This document shows positions 31,201-41,176 of a stretch of DNA of 64,000 bases, piece by piece. Below the pieces are notes generated by a model that saw nothing but the letters and a program-made list of their open reading frames with translations, did not search any database and had not been told where the DNA came from. This stretch comes from Euglena gracilis. Its lineage: Eukaryota; Euglenida; Euglenophyceae; Euglenales. The DNA lies in NCBI GenBank assembly GCA_039621445.1, contig CP154955.1, forward strand, positions 52,729,384-52,793,383. The letters run 5' to 3'. A program made the translations under genes and the position numbers. The number at the start of each line of letters is the position of its first letter. Within the stretch, counting starts at the first letter, position 1.

Positions 31201-34083
31201 ATGGTTAGCAAATGGACCCCCGGGGTCCTTAAGCAAAAACTTAACATGGTCGTTGGCCGATTGTTTTTCCCCTCTTTGGGGGGCACAGGGCAACAGTTTT
31301 TTGAACGTTGTTTGAGCTTGGGCCCGGTGGGAATGCGCCTCCCTTCCGCCGCGCAGTTCAACTCCTCCAACAAGCTGGACCTCATCGCCCGGTCACACCA
31401 GCTGGTGATGGAAGGGTACAAATCCATGTTCGCCGATGCCCTGGTCACTGTGTGGTCCGCCCCTGCGCAGGGCCAGAACAAGCCCGGCCTGTTGCCACAT
31501 GTCACTGTGGGGATGCCCCCCCCCCCCCGATGTGTGGACCAGGGCCACACATCGGGAAGGGGGGAATGCAAAAAAGTTTTTTGCGGGTTTTGCGGGGTTT
31601 GCTTTTTTGATTCTGCAAAAAAAAATCAATTTGGATTTTCCTTTTCGGGGGGGGGGTTCCGGGGTGAAACCTTCCTCCCTGGCCACCCTGGCTCATCGCC
31701 CCCCCCCCCAGGCTGTTGGAGTCATTTATGCTCCCAAATTGGCCCCTCATCTGTGTTGGGGGCAATATGCCCCATTTTGAGGCATTTGCTCGTTGTTGTT
31801 GGAGTCAACATGGACCCCCTGAGGTCGTTGAGTGTTATCTGGTCCCAGTCATGATCGGGGAGGGCCACACGCCTCCCCCCCAAGTTTTCCTCCTGACATG
31901 TGCCATGTATCAATTGAAAAATTCAACAAAACGCGAATACGTGTTTATTTTGTTTCTTTTCCCAGCAAGTTTTCAAGGTCTGCTGGAGTTTTGTCATTGC
32001 CCCCCCCAGGCATGTTTCCGCATTTTTTGCTCATTATTTCAATTTTTTTTCAGCACATTTTTTGGGGGTTTTCGCATTTTTTTTGTGCTTTTTTCCAGCA
32101 ATTTCCAGTCTTTTTCCCGCATTTTTTTTGCCATTTTTTGCTTTTTTTTTTGAAGTTTTCATTTTTCTCTGTAAATGATGTTTTCCTCATATTTCCGCAT
32201 GATTGCTTTAAATTTGGAGCCATTTTGGCATGTTTTTGGGTTAGTTTTTGCATGTTTGCAGTTTTTGTGCTTTTTTCTGGCGGTTTTTTTTGTCCATTTT
32301 TTCCAAAAAAAAATTCCCAAAAATGCACATTTATTGTGCATTTTTTTTCCTGGCTGGTTCATCCCCCCCCCCCTTGCCTATGTGGCATGTGGTTCAATTC
32401 TGAGTTTGAAAAATCCAGCTTCTCTTGTTGGTGCTACAAATCAATCCTTTTTTTTTTCTTCAAAAAACAGAAAACAAATAGTAATCGGCCATTTTTTGAC
32501 CACCAGTTTTATCTTTGCCTGAAACCTCCCTACCTGTGCGTTGCCATCAGTCGGCTTCTTTTTAACTCCAAAGATCCTGGGGGGGTCCGGGGCAGAACCT
32601 CCCATCCCATCAGCCCCACATGTCAACACTAATCCAAAAAAAAATTCCCAAGAGATCCATTTTTCATCTTTTTAATTTGTTCTACAAAAGCGTGGCTTTG
32701 GGGCTGAAATTAACCCCCCCCCCAAATAAGACCCGGGTCTTATTTTTGGGTCCGTTGCTGGAAACCTCCAGGAGGGGGTCTTATTTTTGGGGTCTTATTT
32801 TTGGATTTTTCTTGGCCGACCTGGGCCCGAAAAAAGACATCATTTTTTCAGGTTCCCAAAAGCATTGGAAATTTTCCTTCGGTGCTTCGTGGCATTTGCA
32901 AATTGGTGTACATTGACATTTAGCATGCTTTTTTTGCACTTCAAAAATCTGAAAATATCCAAGTTTGCATCATTTTTGTGTGTGAAATTGGGGTTTTCGC
33001 TAATTTCTCAGGGAAAATTTCTCACCGTCTTCGGCGCTTCGCGCCGTCAGGGGGGGGGGGGGTTATTTTTGGATTTTTGCCCAATCGGTCCAACGGGGTC
33101 ATATTTGAGGGGGGTTATTCAGGCAACTCTTTTCTTCAACTCAAACTGAAATTCCATCAGTCAACCACCGTTTTGGCCATTTTTTTTAAAAAAAATGGAA
33201 CCTTAGCCCATCTTAGCCCATACCCAGGCCTGCTCCGTGCAGCAGGCCGGGGTGGGGGCGGGCTGGAGACCGCCTGGGGTGCGTGCATGCGTGCATCTGT
33301 GTCTCGCGTGCATCTGTGTGTGTGCGTGCGCGTGTGCGCACGCGCTCGCGAGTTGCTCGCGCTCGCGCGCGCGTGTCTGTGGGTGGGTGTGTGCGTGCGT
33401 TGGGTGCACGCATGTGCATCCTCAGTGGACTCCCAACCAACCCTAATCAAATTCGGGATGGCCCTGAGCCCAATTACTGCTACCGGTGCGGCAATGTGGC
33501 CTCCATCCTGGAGCTTGACGAGCACCTGAACAAGAATTTCAAGATTTTTGAGGCAGCCCCCGAAGGTGAGAGGGGCGTCCCACCCAAGGCATGATTGGCA
33601 GTGCATGATCGCATCTGTTCGCAGAAATCAATTAAAATAGTTACCAACCCCATCAAGTTTGCTGATGCATTTTCACAACAATTGCCAAAATTCTCGCAAC
33701 AGAAAAGGCATTGTTCATTGGTAGCGTTTTTTGAATGACAGAAGGCAAGAACATTGATGGTTTGCGGGCAGTTTACGTGACAGAGACGAAATTTTCGAAA
33801 CAGGTCTTTCACAGGCAGGAGTCAGAAGGCAAAGGTCCTTTGAGAAGGACAGAAAACAATTTTGGATTTGTCTGGCCGCCGTCGGGCTGGGAAACCGCAA
33901 GGGGGAAAAACAAATGAAGAATTCCAAACTATTAACACCTTTTTTAACAGTCAGGCTTCTTTTCAGGTTCGCCCTTTTTTTTCGACCCATTTGAGCTGAG
34001 CTGGCGGACCCCCCCCCCCTGACCCCCAGCCGACGGTTGCCTTGCCAGCGGCGCGCAAGCAGGCCCCTGAGTACTTCTTGTAG
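19231..34083 (+). CDS. PP4C: Protein phosphatase 4 catalytic subunit (7 exons)
   Basis: This encodes a PPP-family Ser/Thr phosphatase. Exons: 19231-19396, 19447-19643, 19692-19880, 27648-27764, 31357-31464, 33469-33588, 34060-34083, giving about 306 residues (family about 307). Metal-binding and catalytic motifs are in place: GDIHG across exons 1-2, GDFVDRG and RGNHESR in exon 2, HAGLSPS in exon 3, [10 protein letters not shown] in exon 5, NYCYRCGN in exon 6. The last exon encodes only QAPEYFL; a C-terminal YFL is typical of PP4/PP2A and is the carboxymethylation site. Exon 1 starts [11 protein letters not shown], matching PP4 N termini better than PP2A or PP6. Introns 1-4 have GT-AG ends. 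Introns 5 and 6 fit best as GC-AG, and the exon 5/6 joint adds one Pro, so that edge is uncertain. Confidence 0.92.
19987..20305. mobile_element. hAT-type MITE, copy 1, with 8-bp target duplication
   Basis: Perfect 16-bp terminal inverted repeats: CAGGGCGGTCCTTAAG at the left and CTTAAGGACCGCCCTG at the right. Both sides are flanked by GGAAGGGA (19979-19986 and 20306-20313), an exact 8-bp target duplication as made by hAT transposases. Another CTTAAGGACCGCCC lies inside at about 20031. The element is 319 bp and non-coding. It sits in PP4C intron 3. Confidence 0.85.
20820..21260. repeat. Foldback with GTTATGGTACGAC arms
   Basis: The left arm (about 20820-20878) reads ACTTGTCTGTTATGGTACGA and then a C7 tract; the right arm (about 21203-21260) is its diverged complement with a G10 tract. 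Each arm contains the 13-mer GTTATGGTACGAC, on the left twice. The loop is about 320 bp and includes CCCTAACCCTA. It is another inverted repeat with C/G tracts inside the arms. Confidence 0.6.
21148..21395. repeat. Degenerate telomere-like CCCTAA/CCCTGA repeats
   Basis: Short runs of CCCTAA, CCCTGA and CCCTAT occur at 21150-21165 and 21350-21395, the complement of TTAGGG-type telomere repeats. They are interrupted and internal to an intron, so they are interstitial and do not mark a chromosome end. Confidence 0.6.
22198..22491 (-). pseudogene. hAT-like transposase core fragment
   Basis: The minus-strand frame contains [21 protein letters not shown] near 22310-22245, which resembles the second-Asp region of hAT transposases (TDGASNM). 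The frame around it is short and neither the BED finger nor the dimerisation domain is found nearby. It lies in PP4C intron 3 in reverse orientation and is probably a relic. Confidence 0.4.
23388..23758. repeat. Intron-3 duplicated element, partial copy
   Basis: Matches 26939-27251, including GGTCGGTGAAAGACAAAATT, GGTGGATGGAGCTAGATCAA and a GCCAGCCTGCGGCC-rich segment, and ends with the same CTTAAGAAATTCCCTG terminus (23743-23758). The left terminus seen at 26810 is absent, so this looks like a MITE copy truncated on its left side. A third solitary right terminus lies at 23977-23992. Confidence 0.7.
25731..25977. mobile_element. hAT-type MITE, copy 2, with 8-bp target duplication
   Basis: Imperfect inverted termini: CAGGGATTTTTTTAAG at the left and CTTAAAAAAACCCCTG at the right. 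Both flanks are GCCTGGGT (25723-25730 and 25978-25985). The interior is almost wholly C and G tracts with a CGGCGCCACAGGCGCCG palindrome. At 247 bp it is the shortest of the three complete copies. Confidence 0.8.
26810..27251. mobile_element. hAT-type MITE, copy 3, with 8-bp target duplication
   Basis: Perfect 16-bp termini CAGGGAATTTCTTAAG and CTTAAGAAATTCCCTG, flanked by ACCACGAC on both sides (26802-26809 and 27252-27259). It is 442 bp, non-coding, with poly-C/poly-G tracts and GCTGGCTGGATTTGAGCTGC repeats in its arms. It shares its right 313 bp with the partial copy at 23388-23758. Confidence 0.88.
28345..28764. repeat. C/G-tract inverted-repeat element 6 (TAGTCGTATGACC type)
   Basis: Starts TTACC plus a C14 tract and then TAGTCGTATGACC, and ends GGTCATACGACTAGGG with a G tract and TAA. 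The interior has four CGGTCACAGGTTGCAGG words next to C tracts and a CCGGCGCAAAGCGCCGG palindrome in the centre. It is nearly identical to 30123-30537. Confidence 0.8.
30123..30537. repeat. C/G-tract inverted-repeat element 7 (TAGTCGTATGACC type)
   Basis: Second copy of the element at 28345-28764, in the same orientation 1.8 kb downstream in the same intron. The main differences are C/G tract lengths and a few substitutions. Both copies start TTACCCC and end GGGGTAA, so these are taken as the element borders. Confidence 0.8.
31465..33468 (+). other. PP4C intron 5 (2.0 kb)
   Basis: Bounded by CCT/GCGCAG (apparent GC donor) and CCTGAG (AG acceptor). It contains C/G tracts, T-rich sequence at 32030-32350, an imperfect C/G-tract inverted repeat (about 32710-33067; AAATAAGACCC and GGTCTTATTTTTGG words) and the TG/CG block near 33270. 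Open frames up to 267 codons here have no motif and are T- or C-tract driven. Confidence 0.6.
33270..33412. repeat. Alternating purine-pyrimidine tract (TG/CG)
   Basis: A run of GTGCGTGCATGCGTGCATC, then TGTGTGTGCGTGCGCGTGTG and GCGCGCGCGTG segments: long alternating purine-pyrimidine DNA ending about 55 bp upstream of PP4C exon 6. Such sequence can adopt Z-DNA in vitro. Confidence 0.75.
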
Positions 34084-34830
34084 CACTCCTGGCCCTCCCC
34101 TAATGGTCCTTCGCCCAAAGTCGCATTCCCAGTCCCTCTGACCTTGATGTGGGCCCGCCCCGTGGTCTGACGCCCAACCCAGGCCGTCCATCCACCCCAA
34201 TAATGCACACAAAAAATTGTCAGCAGCAAACAAATATCGATGTGTGGCACCCAGGGCGTTGGCTTAAGGAAACTGGACCCCCCCCAGGGAAGTCTAGCCA
34301 GCTAGCAGCCTTTTTCCAGCCCTGGACCCATCCCCCCCATCGAGTTTTATTTTTCCCAGCCTCCCTTCGGGCAGCCGGACGTTAACAGATTTTTTGCTTT
34401 TGGGAGTGCAAAAACGGACCAAAACGGGTCAAAAATGGGCGAAAATGGGTCGGAACAGGCGCCAGGGTAAATTTTGGGTCAAACCCCGATTTTTTTTTTG
34501 CAGAATTGGCAGTTTTCTGGACCCCAGGTCGGGCCCAGCTCCAGCCCAGATTTTTGGGGTGGGTGTCATAAACAATTGTTTCATCTTTGGCCCTCACTGA
34601 CTGACTGCTATTTTTAGAGTGGCCGGTTGGTTTTAGGGGTCCCCCCCCCCCGAACTACAAAACAACACTCACTCAATTTTCTGACTCCCAGGGGTAGAGG
34701 GGTAGGGTGATCGCAAGCGGGGAGGAGGGGGGTTTGGACTCCTCTCCTCTGTGCATAATATTTTCCGCCGGAACATTGGGGCTTAATTTTTTTCTCTTCC
34801 ATGGCATTTCACTCTGGGGAAGTGATGGTT

Positions 34831-34890
34831 ATATATATATATATACAACCATCATTGATATATATATATATTATAGATATATAATATGGT
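34831..34890. repeat. (TA)n-rich microsatellites
   Basis: Two TA runs, at 34831-34845 and 34858-34890, lie just left of the telomere-like foldback. Confidence 0.85.
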
Positions 34891-34901
34891 CAGCAATCTA
34901 G

Positions 34902-35171
34902 CTACTACTTGCTCCCCCCCCCAGGAGGGGCCAAGTGGTAGCTCCAGGGGGCAGTAAAATTTTTTTGTGTTAATGATGGAAAAGGGTTAGATGCGCGACT
35001 TAGGGTTAGGGTTCGGCCTAACTTGTACACCTAACACCCGTCAATAAGTTAGGCCTAACCCTAACCCTAAGTCTCACACCTGACCCTATTCCATCCTCAA
35101 CGCAAAAAAATTATTTTGACCCCCTGGAGCTACCATTTGGCCCCCCCGGGGGGGGGCAAGTGGTGGCTTGC

Positions 35172-35175
<4 letters not shown>
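34902..35175. repeat. Foldback with telomere-like arms
   Basis: The left arm includes GGGGCCAAGTGGTAGCTCCA, then AAAATTTTTTTG, then CTTAGGGTTAGGGTTCGGCC. The right arm is the complement: AGGCCTAACCCTAACCCTAAG, AAAAAAATTATTTT, TGGAGCTACCATTTGGCCCC. C or G tracts lie near the ends (34914-34921 and 35143-35157). The element is framed by TA and TG microsatellites. Confidence 0.75.
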
Positions 35176-35176
<1 letters not shown>

Positions 35177-35208
<32 letters not shown>

Positions 35209-35275
35209 TGTACATATATGTGTGTGCATATATATGTGTGTGTGTGTGTGTGCGTGTGTGTGTGTGTGTATACAT
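35177..35275. repeat. (TA)n then (TG)n microsatellite
   Basis: About 24 bp of TATATA, a transition through ACATATATGTACATATATG, and then (GT)n with a single GC interruption. Confidence 0.9.
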
Positions 35276-36970
35276 ACATTGGCCATTTTTTGAAGAAAGT
35301 GTGATTTTCAGGGGGTTTTAAGTCCTAAAAAGCCCTTTAAGCCCTTTCCAGCAGTTTATGCCATGTTTTTTTTTCTGGGGGGGGGTGCTCATTTAGTAAG
35401 TTGGCAGAGGATTGCGCAGTGCTGTAGCACACTTTGTGACACTCAGGGGCTGAATGTCAGTTTGAAGCAAATTTTACCAGGGTCAGATGCAGAAGACCCA
35501 AATCCTGCAGGCTATTGGGCACAGGTATTCCAAACAGGCAAAATTGCATTTGTGGTGACAAAGTTGCGTTCTGAACAGAAGGTGTTCCTTGACATGAATG
35601 CGCCGCACATTTTTTTTCACAATGCACATTTTTTTAAAAACACCCAAAAATACCCGGAAGCACCTCACGAGCCAAAGGCTCAAAAGCAGGCAGGTTTTTG
35701 GGATTTATACGCGCAGACCTCGACCCCCAAAATTCCTTTCAATAATAAAAGATGATGCAGAAATATTATGGGGATTAAAGGGTGGCCAAAACATGTCCTG
35801 AAAAGAGAAAGAAGATGGGGACGTTGAAAATCTTTCCGTACTCATTTGGATAGTTCATTGTATTCTTCAAGGTAATTTTTTTGGTTTTGAAGGAAGTTTT
35901 TGACCTGAAAAAAAATTTTTTTGGCGTGAGAAGGAAGGAGGAACCGCCCTCCCAACCATATTGGGGGGCGGGGGGGGGGCGCAAATATTCCCCCCCCTTT
36001 TCGATTTTGGCAAATCCCAGAGTTACTCCTGAAGGATTTCACATGCAATTTGCGGTTTTTTTTGCGTTTTTTGTCGCGTTTTTTGAGGGCAAATGCTGCC
36101 CCCCCCCCCCCGACCAGATCCGCTCATTCCAGATTTGATGGCCGAGTGCTACAGGGCAACGTGGCTGGTGTGCAAACGTGTTTATCCTTTTGGGGAGTTC
36201 GAGCCTGCCCCCCCCCCCCGCCCCGCTCCCGTTGGACGGGCCTGGTCCTTCCTACCTGTGCTGTATGTGGACCCCCGACCTAGGAGCCATCCGGGGCCTC
36301 AGCGACGCCCTCCTGACCCGCTCATCGCCTCAGCCCCCCCCCCCCCACTGCGTGGCTGTCATCGTTGGGGTGTGGGTGATGATTCTAGGGAAGGGAATTG
36401 TTTGGTCACTTTTCTTACATATTTGACGCCATAAACAGACGAAGCTACTGCGTCTGTTGCAGGGCGTCCTGAAACGAATTGGGCCGCACCAAGGGGTCGA
36501 GCTGGCCAGCAGCCTTTTTTGGTGGCTGGATTGTGGCGCATACTTTTTTTTTGCTTTTCAGGTGCAAGAACGGGCAAAAATGGGCTGGCCAGCCCAAATT
36601 TGGGCTGGAAATTTTTTTTTAAGTGGCAGTTTTTTTTGTCGTTTCGATTTTTGGTTCCTGGTTTGACCCGGGTTGGCCCAGTATCAGCCTTGGACCAGAG
36701 GGCGCTGTTAAGCGATGTTTGGTCTTTGTCCTAGTTATTTCATGAAGCAAGTCCAGCAAAATCAATTATGGTTTCCAGAAGCATAATTTGCCAAAGTTGT
36801 GAAACTCACAAAAATTGAAGATTGTGAAATACACCCATTCCCCAGCCACACCCATCGTTCTGTGTGCACTTTGTGTGCTAACCGTGCGTCCATCATATGG
36901 CTCCGGTGTCTGGCAGCCTTGCTTGCCCTTGTACCCCCACAAGCAACGCACACCCACACTCATCCACCCC

Positions 36971-36977
36971 ACTGCAC

Positions 36978-37013
<36 letters not shown>

Positions 37014-37021
37014 CACACACA
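36971..37021. repeat. (CA)n microsatellite
   Basis: An almost pure CA run with an internal GCTC interruption. No gene context. Confidence 0.85.
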
Positions 37022-37114
37022 ACTGTGTCCTTATTTTGACCACTGATGACCACTGTGTGATTTTGCCTTCTTTGCTTTGCCCTCCCACTCCCTCCCTGAG
37101 AGATGGCGTAAAGT

Positions 37115-37815
37115 GGAGCCCCCACAGTACCCCACAGTATTGTGGGGTACCCCACACTCCCCCACTGTCACCCCACAGTCCCCCCCCCCCCCCCCCCCAC
37201 TGTCACCCCACATTCCCCCCCACCCCCCCCCCCACTGTCACCCCACACTTACCCCCCACTCCCCCCCCACTGTCACCCCACACTTACCCCCCACACTCCC
37301 CCCCAACTGTCACCCCGCATTTACCCCCCACACTCCCCCCCACTGTCACCCCACACTCCCCCCACTGTCACCCCACACTTACCCCCCACATTTCCCTTTT
37401 CTGTGAAAACGAATTGCCAAATTCCTGCATGTGGCCCAATGTTTTCAGTGTCATTTTTTGATTTACTCGACCTTCGGCCTCGTCCAGGGCTCCCCCCCGG
37501 ACCCCCCCAGATCCAAATTAACAAAATCTTTATCTTCCGAACACGAAGATAGAAAATAGCCGCAAGTGAACAAAAACCCAGGTAGTGGACATGTGTCTCA
37601 CGTCCCAAGACACCAGAACACAATTTGCACCCCAAGCAGAAAAAAAATAATACAAATTCTGACATGATTAAAAGTCTGCGGTGCAAAAATGTTCATTATT
37701 GCAGAGTGCAATAGTGAAGTGTCCCATATCACCCCACATTTGCCCCCCACTGTCGCCCCCCACACTCTACCCCACTGTCACCCCACACCAACCCCTAACA
37801 CTCCCCCCCCTCACT
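37115..37815. repeat. CCCCACTGTCACCCCACA minisatellite (two blocks)
   Basis: Block 1 (about 37115-37395) and block 2 (about 37730-37815) consist of variable units built from CACTGTCACCCCACA and CTTACCCCCCACACTCCCCC. About 330 bp of unrelated sequence (37396-37729) separates them. Open frames here are Pro/His-rich and result from the repeat. Confidence 0.85.
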
Positions 37816-38133
37816 GTCGCCAAGCACCTCCAGCAACAAATCCCGACAACACATTTTTGGCCTTCTGGAGGTGGGGTTCCGAAAAATCCCGACAGCACCG
37901 GAAATATTTTTTTTTACAAGGCCACAAAAGGGCAAAAGGAATGGCCAGTGGTCCCAAGTGCAGGAGATGGTTTTGCTTGATTTGTAACGTCCAATTTCCT
38001 CTGTCTGTCTTTCTTCGAAGACTCTTTGTCTTCTCATGAGCACTCGTGCATCACATCGTTGCCGAGTGGGTGGTATATTACCACCCTGAAGGCTGGACAG
38101 ATATTGCTGAGAGCGAACCAAATGGACACAGTA

Positions 38134-38278
38134 TTCCAGGTGTGCACCTCTGTCCGACAGTGTCTCAATTTCCTCCCCTCAGGAAAGGTTTATGTGCCCA
38201 TCAAGTCTCCAAACATCAAAAATGGTGCGATACAAAGCCATCCCCAATGACATTTAGGTGAAATTCATTCAGCTTGGA
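38134..38278. repeat. 145-bp direct repeat flanking DIRS-A, left copy
   Basis: Matches 58700-58844 with only a handful of substitutions, beginning TTCCAGGTGTGCACCT and ending ATTCATTCAGCTTGGA. It holds a plausible 3' splice site (CCCCTCAG/GAAAGG), so it may come from a host gene. Copies lie just outside both ends of DIRS-A. Confidence 0.85.
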
Positions 38279-38429
38279 CTTCTCGGGCTTGAGCTTCTCG
38301 TACTCCCTCGAGGAAAACCGACCAGGGAGGAAGGGGTCGAGGGCGAAGCACAAAGACCTTGTGAGGCCATGCCTTGCTCGCCGGCGGTGTTGTTTGGATT
38401 GTTTGCTGCGTTGGGTTAGGAGTCCCTGC

Positions 38430-39640
38430 TTAGTGCCGCCTCGCCGGAGTTGGCTGACGATGCTGCTCCGACTTGGCGACGTAACTTCTTGCCCCTGGGG
38501 GGGGTCCCCCCCTCTCCCCCCCCTGGCCCCCATTTTCTGACCGAGGGCTTTTGAGCACAAATTTTCTTTTACGGGTGGGGGGGTCGGGCTCGCAAGGTCT
38601 TTGTGCTTCGCCCTCGGTGTCCCTTCCTCCGTTTTCGGCTTGCCTCGAGGGAGTACGAGACACCTCGGGCTCCGCACTTTGCCCTTGTGAGGCCTGATTG
38701 TGCACTGAAATTAGGGGGGCCAGGGCATTTTCCAGGGCACCTTGGGCACCAAGTCTTTGATAATGGGCTGTAAAAGCCTCCACCCCCCTCCGCTGACCAA
38801 TTTCACAAACTTCTTGGGCAGAAAGGCCCAGTTTTTTGAGTAAACCAACTCCTGCCCCTCTGGTGGAGTGGGCCCCCCACACCTGGGGGGTCACCCCATG
38901 TTTGGCCAAAAAAAAATTTGTGATAGAAGCAATGGTGTCTGCACTTATGGCTCTGAAGGGGGGTTTTAATGAAATCAGAAGGGGGCCCCCAGGTCTCACG
39001 AATAAACGTGTGGCAGCCACATAACCCATCATTAAATGAAAAGGGCTTATTTGGGGGCACTGGGGTATGGACACAACCCTTTCCCACTTATGGAATTTTT
39101 GGCCCTTGCGCTTAATCTTGATGTAGGGTGCCCTACCCAACACACTGGTGGTTCGTTTGACCTGTGCCAGGTCTGAAGATCTGTATAAACAGAGTATTCG
39201 TGAGCAAAAAATAAGTTGTGTACGCAATGTACAAATATCAGTGGGCATTGGGGCCTTGACCAGCCCCAGGAGGATTGGGAGGGGATCCCAAAATGCCCCA
39301 TACTTCTCCAAGTTTTGGTTCCAAAGCCTCTTGTATGGGGTTAACAGAGTGTGGAATCTCAGCCCACCAAACCCAGGAATCAAAAGCATTGCACTATAGG
39401 CATTACGGGCCTGGGCCTTGGAAAATTGGAATAATTGAATTAAAGCGTCAGCCACTTGGTCTGTGGTGGCTTCAGGGGGGGGCACCCCCATGTGTTCCAA
39501 AATTACCCACAGAAGTGCAAAAGCACTCTGATAACGCTTTAAACTGGGGTTTCTCCCCAGGAAATCGTTAATGGTTTGCACCTGAATTTGTTTCCCCTCC
39601 AAAATTTGCCTGAGCAAATCATGCAAAACAGGGGCCACCT
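38430..39640 (-). CDS. DIRS-A tyrosine recombinase
   Basis: This recombinase would integrate circular double-stranded DIRS cDNA. The domain starts near 39600 (NDFLGRNPSLKRYQSAFALL) and has an ARNAYSAMLLIPGF helix. The catalytic positions are visible: Arg in LYRSSDLAQ (near 39180), H-x-x-R in HSTRGAGVG (near 38860) and the Tyr nucleophile in AHYQRLG (near 38765). After the Tyr a charged tail of about 110 residues enters the internal complementary region and terminal repeat. The frame is shared with upstream RNase H codons and has no internal stop. It is the best-preserved gene of DIRS-A. Confidence 0.85.
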
Positions 39641-41172
39641 GGGGGGTGGCATTTTTTCCCCCCTGCAGTTGGTGAACATTCCCCTGTAGGGGGTGATCTT
39701 CAGGCAGGGGGTCCCTGGAACTTTCATTTTTATTAATTGGGGCCACCATGTGGCTGAATCCCAGTAGGGGGTGACCATCAAAACTTTGGTCTGCGGAAAC
39801 ATTCTCAACCTGGGCAGAATTTTTTGAATTATGGACCAGGGGGGGGTTGCATAAAGATCCCCCATGTTGTCCAGTGGACATTGTAATGCATTTGTTGCTG
39901 TGGCCTCCCAGTGGGGCCACCTGGCCACAAAATTGGGTAGTTTTTTTGTTGCCTGGGGAGGCAAATAAGTCTGTTTCCAGATTTATGAAATTTTGGAAAT
40001 GCTGTCTTAGCCATTGAAAAAGTTGGGGGTCTAAAGAATAATCCCACCTGTCCATTTCCCATCTGCTGATGGGGTCTGCCAGGCACTCTTTTGAAGGTAC
40101 CCAGTTGACTTGGAGGTTTACTTGTTTTTCCATGCACCATTTGAAAAACGGTCTCAGCATTTTGTTGAATGGGTCCTTTCTGCCCCCACCTTTTGTTAAG
40201 TAATAGTAAATTACCTGGTTGTCCACTGATAAGGAAACGGTTTCTCCAGGTTTGCTCAAACTTTTCACAGTGCTGATTGCTGCACTGAGTTCCTTTACAT
40301 TGATGTGTAAAATGGAGTCTTTTCTCCAACATTCCTGCACAATTTCTCCTGTGTGGATGTCCAGCCCCCCCCCAGGCATGGGTGCTGCTGTCTGAGTGCA
40401 ACTGTCTGGTTTCATTTTGGGGGAAGGGTCTGCCTCCCCAGGTGTCCAGCAGAATTTTTATTTCCCTTAATTGGGCTTTGATTTCATGGGAAATGGGGTG
40501 TTTTGAGTCCCAGGGGGCGGTGGACTTTGCCACCAAAAAATTTGCCAGGGTGTCTGTAAAAGCCCTTAAAAAGGGCAGGGCCATCAGGTTGCATCTTATT
40601 TGGCCCAAAATGGCAGCCAATTGCCTTTTCGACATGTAATCTTTTTTCACAATTTTTCCCAGCTCCTTTTTTATGGTTTTAACTTTCTGGGGGGGCACCT
40701 GTAGTTTTCCTTCCAGGAAGTTCAGTTGAAAACCCAGATGGGTTACTATTTGGGTGGGCTGCAGGGTGGACTTTTTCACATTGATTTTGAACCCAGAATC
40801 CAGCAATTCTTTGACAACTGTGTTCAGGTGATTTTGTAAAGTCTTTTGGGTGGGGGCTACCAGCAAAATGTCGTCCAGGTAAATAAAGACCTGGATGCCC
40901 TTTTTTCTCCACAGCTGTTCGAATGTTTTCATGACTGACATGAAAATTTGGGGCATTACATTTAGCCCAAAGCAGCCTGTTTGAAATTCCCAGGTCTGCC
41001 CCCCCACCTGATGCCTTAAAAATGGCCTTAGGCCTGGACTTACTGGAATATGAAAATAGGCATCCTTGAGGTCCATTTATGCTGCCCAGTGGCCTTTTCC
41101 CAACACTGGAAAAATGTGCTGGATCTGATCCAGCTTGAAAGGTTTTACTTGAAACTGCTGATTTATTTCCCT
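39539..41172 (-). pseudogene. DIRS-A reverse transcriptase/RNase H, 3' part
   Basis: The frame starts at the gypsy insertion site and contains FKLDQIQHIF, MDLKDAYFHIPV (RT motif A Asp) and IYLDDILL near 40875 (the YxDD catalytic site). A connection and RNase H region follows with LHSDSSTHAWGG and HINVKELSAAIST. The frame shifts at a C/G tract near 40364-40372, and two compensating shifts lie near 39960 and 39560, so the coding is spread over two frames. The 5' part of the RT is at 57040-57300 beyond the insertion. Confidence 0.8.
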
Positions 41173-41176
41173 GCAG
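41173..41176. other. Target site duplication of the gypsy element (left)
   Basis: GCAG here and at 57036-57039. Removing the insertion and one GCAG rejoins the DIRS-A RT codons ISDC and REINQ in frame, which independently supports the element borders. Confidence 0.85.

Larger units (their letters stand above)
27765..31356 (+). other. PP4C intron 4 (3.6 kb)
   Basis: Starts GTGCTTCTC after GTGAGCCAG and ends CCGCGCAG before TTCAAC. It contains a pair of near-identical 0.42-kb elements (28345 and 30123), AT-rich sequence around 28780-29350, and several C/G tracts. No other coding segment is recognised. Confidence 0.75.
34084..38133. other. Repeat-rich DNA with possible unassigned exons
   Basis: No gene is recognised with confidence. 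Three plus-strand segments look more protein-like than their surroundings and end at CAG/GT-like boundaries: about 35395-35525 (SLKQILPGSDAEDPNPAGY), about 36110-36200 (LIPDLMAECYRATWLVCKR) and about 38040-38135 (HIVAEWVVYYHPEGWTDIAE). They might be exons of a gene downstream of PP4C, but no family is recognised and they are not clearly in one frame. Confidence 0.3.

Noticed and set aside
31051-31854. 267-codon open frame across PP4C exon 5
   Set aside because: Only 31357-31464 matches PP4C; the rest is intron with C tracts.
33735-33917. An extra PP4C exon in intron 6
   Set aside because: It contains a protein-like stretch ending at CAG/GT, but PP4C continues from exon 6 to exon 7 without it and no PP4 homologue has such a segment as far as I know.
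37115-37815. CRISPR-like array
   Set aside because: Units are variable in length with no constant repeat and unique spacers; the window is eukaryotic.
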